Shown here piece after piece: positions 59,993 through 64,000 of a DNA stretch of 64,000 bases (within the stretch, counting starts at the first letter, position 1; every line of letters starts with the position of its first letter). Source of the stretch: Chloroherpetonaceae bacterium. GTDB lineage: Bacteria > Bacteroidota > Chlorobiia > Chlorobiales > Thermochlorobacteraceae. A program made the position numbers and the translations under genes. Where the stretch lies: positions 62,001 through 126,000 of the forward strand of contig JANRJQ010000004.1 in the NCBI GenBank assembly GCA_033763895.1, in the 5' to 3' direction. Below the pieces are notes generated by a model. The model was given only the letters and a program-made list of their open reading frames with translations. It was not told where the DNA came from and made no database searches.

Positions 59993-60535
59993 TTACTTGA
60001 TTTCTTGAGCAATTGATAAAAGTTCAGCTTCCTTTTGATAAAGATTGGGTACAAAGATCTCCATCAGTTTTTCCGGAGACTTCGTTGTTACAAAGCCAAA
60101 TTGCTCATATAGACCGTGTGCATATGTCGTAACAAGCATCCACCGTCGTAACCCTTGCAAATCGGGATGCTTCATAATCACTCCCATCAATTTTTTTGAA
60201 AGATCAAGCCCTCGATACTCTTCGAGAATAAAAACATCGGAGAGATAAGCGAAAGTCGTGAAATCGGTTATCACTCGGGCAAATCCAACCTGCTTGAATT
60301 GATTCTCACTAAGACGCTCAAAAACACCAAAACACATTGAATGCTCAATAGACTTTGCGACAGTTTCCTTTGAAATGCCCTTAGCCCAATGCGAATGCGT
60401 TAAAAATTCATAAATCACTTCTAATTGAAGCATGTTTTTATCTGTACTGATCACAAAGGATTCTTCAATCCGATTTCCCGAAACTTCTACCGCTTTTAGG
60501 AGATCACTTTCCATTGATTTACTCGACGATTTCAT
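59993..60535 (-). CDS. GNAT N-acetyltransferase heading the arginine cluster
   Basis: 180 residues of the GNAT fold. The acetyl-CoA-binding region is YLSDVFILEEYRGLDLSKKLMGVIMKHPDL (in which the usual R-G-x-G-x-G/A reads RGLDLSKKL), followed by MLVTTYAHGLYEQFGFV, the common C-terminal Y-x-x-x-G-F motif. The N-terminal 45 residues are an unusual extension. It is not an ArgA-type N-acetylglutamate synthase by sequence. Its position, 60 bp before argB and directly behind the ARG-box-like palindromes, suggests control with the arginine genes and a possible role in that pathway. Confidence 0.8.
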   Translation of the reverse strand: MKSSSKSMESDLLKAVEVSGNRIEESFVISTDKNMLQLEVIYEFLTHSHWAKGISKETVAKSIEHSMCFGVFERLSENQFKQVGFARVITDFTTFAYLSDVFILEEYRGLDLSKKLMGVIMKHPDLQGLRRWMLVTTYAHGLYEQFGFVTTKSPEKLMEIFVPNLYQKEAELLSIAQEIK

Positions 60536-60568
60536 TTATAAAAATATGAATGCAATTATACGGGGAGC

Positions 60569-60602
60569 TGCATAATTATGCAATAATTCGCATAATTATT
60601 TT
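60569..60602 (-). promoter_or_regulatory. Candidate ArgR operator (two ARG-box-like palindromes)
   Basis: TGCATAATTATGCA (60569-60582) is a perfect 14-base palindrome. A related site CGCATAATTATTTT (60589-60602) starts 20 bases away, about two helical turns, which matches the usual paired arrangement of ARG boxes. It lies 34 bp upstream of the GNAT start codon at the head of the cluster that contains argR. The ArgR link is an inference. Confidence 0.55.
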
Positions 60603-60777
60603 TTCATAAATTTCGATTTTTTAACTCTTTCTTGCTTAGAGTTTAGTAATTAATCTGATCTACGGATCGTGGATTAATTTTTAAGGAAAACTTACTTCGA
60701 GGATTCGCAAGAAAGCAATGAAAAAAAGTAGATTCGATGGGTTTGAAGAGCTTGTTTTAAAGAACGAACGCTTGAAA

Positions 60778-61614
60778 TCAAAAGCTTGCTTGAAGCCGCA
60801 AATCGAAGCCTCTTGGAATTGGGGCTAATAAAGCCGTATGAGGGACGAATTCAATTTTTTCGATATGAAATCCTGTTTGATTTTCACGATTCCATTCTTT
60901 TGCAAGCCTTACACTATTGATGATACTGATTAACCGATTTAAAGCTAACCCCGCTACAAAATAATAGATATTTTGACCTGCTTCATCAGCATTGATTCTT
61001 TGCGCGCGGTAAAGCGAGCGGTTCTCTTCGCTATTCCAGTCCCAGTTATCTTGCTCGGAGTAACTTCTTCCAAAAAGCCTTTGGCGAGCCATCTCTTCAT
61101 TGTATTCGAGTCTCGAATTATATTGAAGTACATCGTCCCAATATTTGTCGTTTCTTTCACCGGGTAATATTCCTGCGTTGGCTTTCGCAAAGAGTCGTGC
61201 ATCGCTATTGAGTGACGACGCATAAAAAGCGGTTGTGACTAAACCAGCCCACAATAGTGCTTCGGCACCTAAAGAAAATCGTGCATAATCTCCTCTACCC
61301 AATTGTAATTCTCCCAATCCGGGGAGAAGAAAGGACGAAAATCCCGACCAAAAAATCGATCGTTGATTTTTTTCAGGCAATAAAACGGGTTCAACCAGCA
61401 TCAATGAATCATTTCTGCCGCCTAAAGGGATAACCGATATCAATCTATTTTGAGAGGGAGACTTGATTGCATTATTTGAACTTAAAAGCAATGAAGAAAT
61501 TTGATTAGGGTGATACTCTTGGCTGACAAGTATTTCTGAAAAAAGGAATAAGAAAGTAGTAAAAAAAAGAAGACGCATAATCGCGAGCGTTGAATATTTA
61601 TGCAATTTTAGCAA
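60778..61614 (-). CDS. Exported protein of unknown function (DUF5683-like)
   Basis: 278 residues. An N-terminal hydrophobic segment (about 8-30: IMRLLFFTTFLFLFSEILVSQE) is a likely signal peptide. A second hydrophobic stretch (about 115-130) follows the motif FLLPGLGELQLGRGDYARFSLGAEALLWAGL, which resembles the PGxGQxYxG signature of small membrane proteins such as DUF5683. A helical region with WDDVLQYNSRLEYNE and YYFVAGLALNRLISIINSVRLAKEW, and a beta-like end, follow. Alternative starts exist at the second Met, residue 13. No partner is obvious; it stands alone between two intergenic gaps. Confidence 0.65.
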   Translation of the reverse strand: MLKLHKYSTLAIMRLLFFTTFLFLFSEILVSQEYHPNQISSLLLSSNNAIKSPSQNRLISVIPLGGRNDSLMLVEPVLLPEKNQRSIFWSGFSSFLLPGLGELQLGRGDYARFSLGAEALLWAGLVTTAFYASSLNSDARLFAKANAGILPGERNDKYWDDVLQYNSRLEYNEEMARQRLFGRSYSEQDNWDWNSEENRSLYRAQRINADEAGQNIYYFVAGLALNRLISIINSVRLAKEWNRENQTGFHIEKIEFVPHTALLAPIPRGFDLRLQASF

Positions 61615-61655
61615 TAGGATGTTTTTTGTTCTTAAATCAAAAACCGAATATTTTA

Positions 61656-62192
61656 TCAGGTTTCTTCGCCTTTCATGAGTTGCTTTAAACCTTCAATTTG
61701 CTTGATATGGGTTTCGACATGAGACGCGTATCGCTTCACAAGGTCTAGTAATGTTAATTTTCCAACTTCTGAGTGAATACCGAACTTCTCAAAAACTTCT
61801 TTTGGAAGGTTCTTTAAGAGTGCGGTTTGGTGTTTTCTTAAATCACGGAAGGTTTGAAGAGCAAGCATTTCATCCATAGAATGATAAGCTGCTAAAATTG
61901 AAAGTTGATCTTGATCGTATGCCAGAAGTGCGGGCGGATTCGATTCACTTGTAGCAATAACTAAATTCATACGAGCAATTCCGATAATTTCGGAATCAAC
62001 TAAATGGAGAGCGATTTCACGAATCGACCACTTTTTAGGGTTTGGCTTCCAATTTAACTTTCCACCGGAGATCGTTCCGATTGCTTCATTTAATCGTTGA
62101 TATCCTTTCGAATACCGTTCGATCTCTTTTGTAATATCAGCGGAAAGATCATCTTTTTTAGATGAAAAAAACTCAGGAAACTGCTGCTTCAT
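61656..62192 (-). CDS. DinB-like four-helix protein
   Basis: 178 residues. The DinB/YfiT superfamily pattern is visible: an N-terminal helix with RLNEAIGTISGGKLNWKPNPKKWSIREIALHLVDSEIIGIARM (first metal His in REIALHLVDSE) and a C-terminal helix with VKRYASHVETHIKQI (two more His). The three His residues match the metal site of the superfamily. Members are metal-dependent transferases for low-molecular-weight thiols or hydrolases; the substrate here is unknown. It diverges from the esterase-like gene with 73 bp between them. Confidence 0.85.
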   Translation of the reverse strand: MKQQFPEFFSSKKDDLSADITKEIERYSKGYQRLNEAIGTISGGKLNWKPNPKKWSIREIALHLVDSEIIGIARMNLVIATSESNPPALLAYDQDQLSILAAYHSMDEMLALQTFRDLRKHQTALLKNLPKEVFEKFGIHSEVGKLTLLDLVKRYASHVETHIKQIEGLKQLMKGEET

Positions 62193-62265
62193 CTTGATTA
62201 AATTTGTTAATGAAAAAAAGCAATAAGGTCAAACGCTTTTATTCTTCAGCTCTGAGACAAATTTT

Positions 62266-63405
62266 TTGAAAAATTTGAGAACACGGCAAATTCTCTTCAC
62301 ACAAAACTTATTATTCATGATAATACAATTCATTCGGCAAATTCCATTTACCACTCTTCGCCCCTTGAATAATGAAAGTAAAATTCTGAAAACTCTTTGT
62401 GAAAAGAGTAAAGTCAAAACTCAAAATTTTAAGAGTGTATCAAAATCAAAATCTTTACTTCCTTTAGCGCTCCCTCTCTTATTTTTGATGTTGATTTCTT
62501 GTTCAAAAGATTCTCCAAAACCAAAGGAAATGGTTTCATTTCCCACTTCACCAACAAAGGTGATTTCGGAAGACACTGCTATAGGTTTGAAAGGCCAACT
62601 TCATGATTTTGAAAATTTTCCTTCAAAATTTGTTGAGGCAAGAACCATTTCGGTTTGGCTACCAAAAGATTACACCTCGCATCCTGAAAGAACCTATTCA
62701 GTTTGGTATATGCATGATGGTCAAAATTTGTTCATTCCTTCTCGCTCTTTTATCGGTGTAGATTGGGGTGTTGACGAAACAATGACTTCCTTAGTTGACT
62801 CAGGTAAAATTGATCCGGTTATTGTTGTGGGCATTTATAACACACCTAAGCGAACTGAAGAATATTCACCAAAAAAAGCATTTGATTTAGTTCCAGATGA
62901 AGTCAGAAGAGGTTTTATTGAGAGGTTTGGATTAAGGATGAAACCGATTTCGGATGAGTATCTCAAATTTTTGGTCAATGAGCTAAAACCATTTATTGAT
63001 TCTACTTATAGAACAAAACGTGATCCGGCAAATACTTTTGTTGCTGGTTCAAGTATGGGCGGGCTGATTTCCGCTTATGCGATTTGTGAGTACCCGTCTG
63101 TCTTTGGTGCAGCTGCTTGCATATCAACTCATTTTCCTGCTGGTGAGGGAATTATGATTGATTACTTAGAAAAATCATTACCGAGCCCTGAAAATCATAA
63201 AATCTACTTTGATTTTGGAACCAAAACACTGGACTCATCTTATGAGCCTTATCAAATGCGTGCAGATAGTGTGATGAAACGAAAAGGCTTTGAGGAAGGG
63301 CGCTCTTGGGTTACCAAAAAATTTGTTGGTGATGAACATTCGGAGCGCGCTTGGCGAAATCGCTTTTCTATTCCGGTTACATTTTTGATGTCAACACAAC
63401 CTTAA
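62266..63405 (+). CDS. Esterase-like alpha/beta-hydrolase lipoprotein
   Basis: 379 residues as read from the first ATG, but the real start is uncertain: the lipoprotein signal with lipobox LMLISC-SKDS ends only at about residue 83, and a normal signal peptide would start some 20 residues before it. No ATG, GTG or TTG is in that place, so the N-terminus may begin earlier or be non-canonical. The catalytic part has SVWYMHDGQNLF, GVDWGVDETM, the nucleophile in VAGSSMGGLISAYA, and a late DEHSERAW with the probable catalytic His. It belongs to the esterase D/IroE/Fes-like enterochelin esterase family. Confidence 0.75.
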   Translation: MKNLRTRQILFTQNLLFMIIQFIRQIPFTTLRPLNNESKILKTLCEKSKVKTQNFKSVSKSKSLLPLALPLLFLMLISCSKDSPKPKEMVSFPTSPTKVISEDTAIGLKGQLHDFENFPSKFVEARTISVWLPKDYTSHPERTYSVWYMHDGQNLFIPSRSFIGVDWGVDETMTSLVDSGKIDPVIVVGIYNTPKRTEEYSPKKAFDLVPDEVRRGFIERFGLRMKPISDEYLKFLVNELKPFIDSTYRTKRDPANTFVAGSSMGGLISAYAICEYPSVFGAAACISTHFPAGEGIMIDYLEKSLPSPENHKIYFDFGTKTLDSSYEPYQMRADSVMKRKGFEEGRSWVTKKFVGDEHSERAWRNRFSIPVTFLMSTQP

Positions 63406-63480
63406 GTTTTTACTAAGTACGATGGGATTAAGAGAATGTCTCCCTTTTTAACTGAACCCGCACCAAGTGCCATTGGTTTG

Positions 63481-64000
63481 TTAAGGAATAACCCAATTCG
63501 CTTGCATTTGGCCACTTTGCCAATCAAAAACTGCACGTTTATGTCCTGCAGAATCGAGGTAGAGCCAATCTAATTTCATTGCTTTAGTTACAACAACAGA
63601 AAAGTTTTCTCTTCCTTCTTCACTTTCATCGGCAGTTGGAATTCTTCCAATAAGATGCTTTTTCAAACCTGATACAGGTTCGCTGACAGGATATAACGGT
63701 GGATGCTCGGTGATGTAGCACCTTCGGCTTGTCAACTGCGTTTTTTGCCAATGTTCGTTTGCTCTTTCCCCTGAAAGATGAATTTCGGCTTTTGCTGTAA
63801 AGCGGAGTTGAATTTGTAATTCTGGATCATAAAACAACCAAGCCACATCAGGGCTTGATTTAATTTCAGAAATTTTAGAAGACCGAATATCAGTGTGAAA
63901 AATGATAAGCCGCTCTTCCGGTTCAACCTTTCTAAGCACGACTGTTCTTGCTGCGACGCCGTTCTCTGATTTCGTGCAAAATACACCAAGATGCATTGGG
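63481..64000 (-). CDS. FMN-binding pyridoxamine-phosphate-oxidase-like protein (partial)
   Basis: The gene enters from beyond the right edge, so the N-terminus is missing. The visible ~172 residues have VAARTVVLRKVEPEERLIIFHTDIRSSKISEIKSSPDVAWLFYDPELQIQLRFTAKAEI, the FMN-binding split-barrel of the PNPOx family (TVVLR and the SKISEI loop are typical), and the C-terminal WLYLDSAGHKRAVFDW. These features match the alr4036-type PPOX-class proteins better than PdxH, for which the C-terminal R-x-H/W motif would be expected. Function beyond FMN binding is not known. Confidence 0.75.
   Translation of the reverse strand, partial: PMHLGVFCTKSENGVAARTVVLRKVEPEERLIIFHTDIRSSKISEIKSSPDVAWLFYDPELQIQLRFTAKAEIHLSGERANEHWQKTQLTSRRCYITEHPPLYPVSEPVSGLKKHLIGRIPTADESEEGRENFSVVVTKAMKLDWLYLDSAGHKRAVFDWQSGQMQANWVIP

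Noticed and set aside
60718-60828. A 36-codon plus-strand frame starting MKKSRFDGFEEL
   Set aside because: It overlaps the end of the unknown exported protein gene on the other strand and lacks a convincing ribosome-binding site; too short to support.

Overview
The window is one contiguous stretch of AT-rich bacterial chromosome (roughly 40% G+C by eye), densely packed with housekeeping and biosynthetic genes. I see no prophage, insertion sequence, CRISPR array or rRNA operon. The organism looks like a member of the Bacteroidota/Chlorobiota group. Shine-Dalgarno sequences are mostly weak. Several genes are preceded by TATATTTG, which fits the Bacteroidota -7 box TAnnTTTG. Protein types such as the DUF4139 protein, the Gfo/Idh plus enoyl-CoA hydratase pair and the coiled-coil lipoproteins suit that group. 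A gas-vesicle locus makes a Chloroherpeton-like lineage of Chlorobiota my best guess, but this is an inference; no photosynthesis gene or 16S rRNA is present to confirm it.

Layout. 1-1016: ExbB/ExbD proton-channel pair (minus strand, exbD cut by the window edge). 1276-6258: DUF4139 exported protein, mtnA, then a compact gas-vesicle accessory cluster (two gvpL/F-type genes around gvpG, a gvpJ/S-like gene and an unknown gene). 6322-8339: TPP riboswitch and thiC. 8427-12459: dxs, a lone trpA, and ftsY on the opposite strand. 12475-18390: a minus-strand run made of a cytosolic TPR-histidine kinase, thrB, thrC, an orphan RND adaptor and a DUF486 membrane protein. 18601-18852: a cold-shock protein with an unusual mRNA leader. 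19242-22718: phosphohexomutase, sucD, tRNA-Val(GAC) and a 3-hydroxyacyl-CoA dehydrogenase. 22792-25238: coaBC and ddl. 25446-28052: feoA, feoB and a small zinc-ribbon protein. 28151-32580: inositol-phosphatase-like protein, a TPR/periplasmic-binding-protein fusion and two coiled-coil lipoproteins. 32718-35816: pgsA, a degenerate ADP-ribosylglycohydrolase homologue and an AspT/YidE-type transporter. 35845-36075: a degenerate 21-bp tandem repeat. 36177-42973: argS, tex, a small membrane protein and gyrB. 43034-49242: SnoaL-like protein, PafA-type phosphatase, unknown membrane proteins, a triple AT-hook protein and a GalT-like DUF4921 protein. 49246-55561: ligA, thiD, a ChlI/MoxR-like AAA protein, a Gfo/Idh oxidoreductase and an enoyl-CoA hydratase, tightly packed on the minus strand. 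55792-56265: glutathione peroxidase. 56331-60535: arginine operon (GNAT protein, argB, argF, argR, argG) preceded by paired palindromes resembling ARG boxes. 60778-64000: unknown exported protein, DinB-like protein, esterase-like lipoprotein and a partial FMN-binding oxidase.

How parts work together: thiC (riboswitch-controlled) and the distant thiD act in successive steps of thiamine pyrimidine synthesis; thrB and thrC are the last two steps to threonine; coaBC and ddl form a short operon; feoA, feoB and the zinc-ribbon gene form an iron-uptake operon; argB, argF and argG with the repressor argR form a self-regulated arginine cluster. The points most worth a second look are the cold-shock leader with two mutually exclusive pairings, the metal-ligand-free ADP-ribosylglycohydrolase, the 21-bp repeat, the gas-vesicle cluster lacking its shell protein, the feo-linked zinc ribbon and the ARG-box-like pair in front of a GNAT gene.
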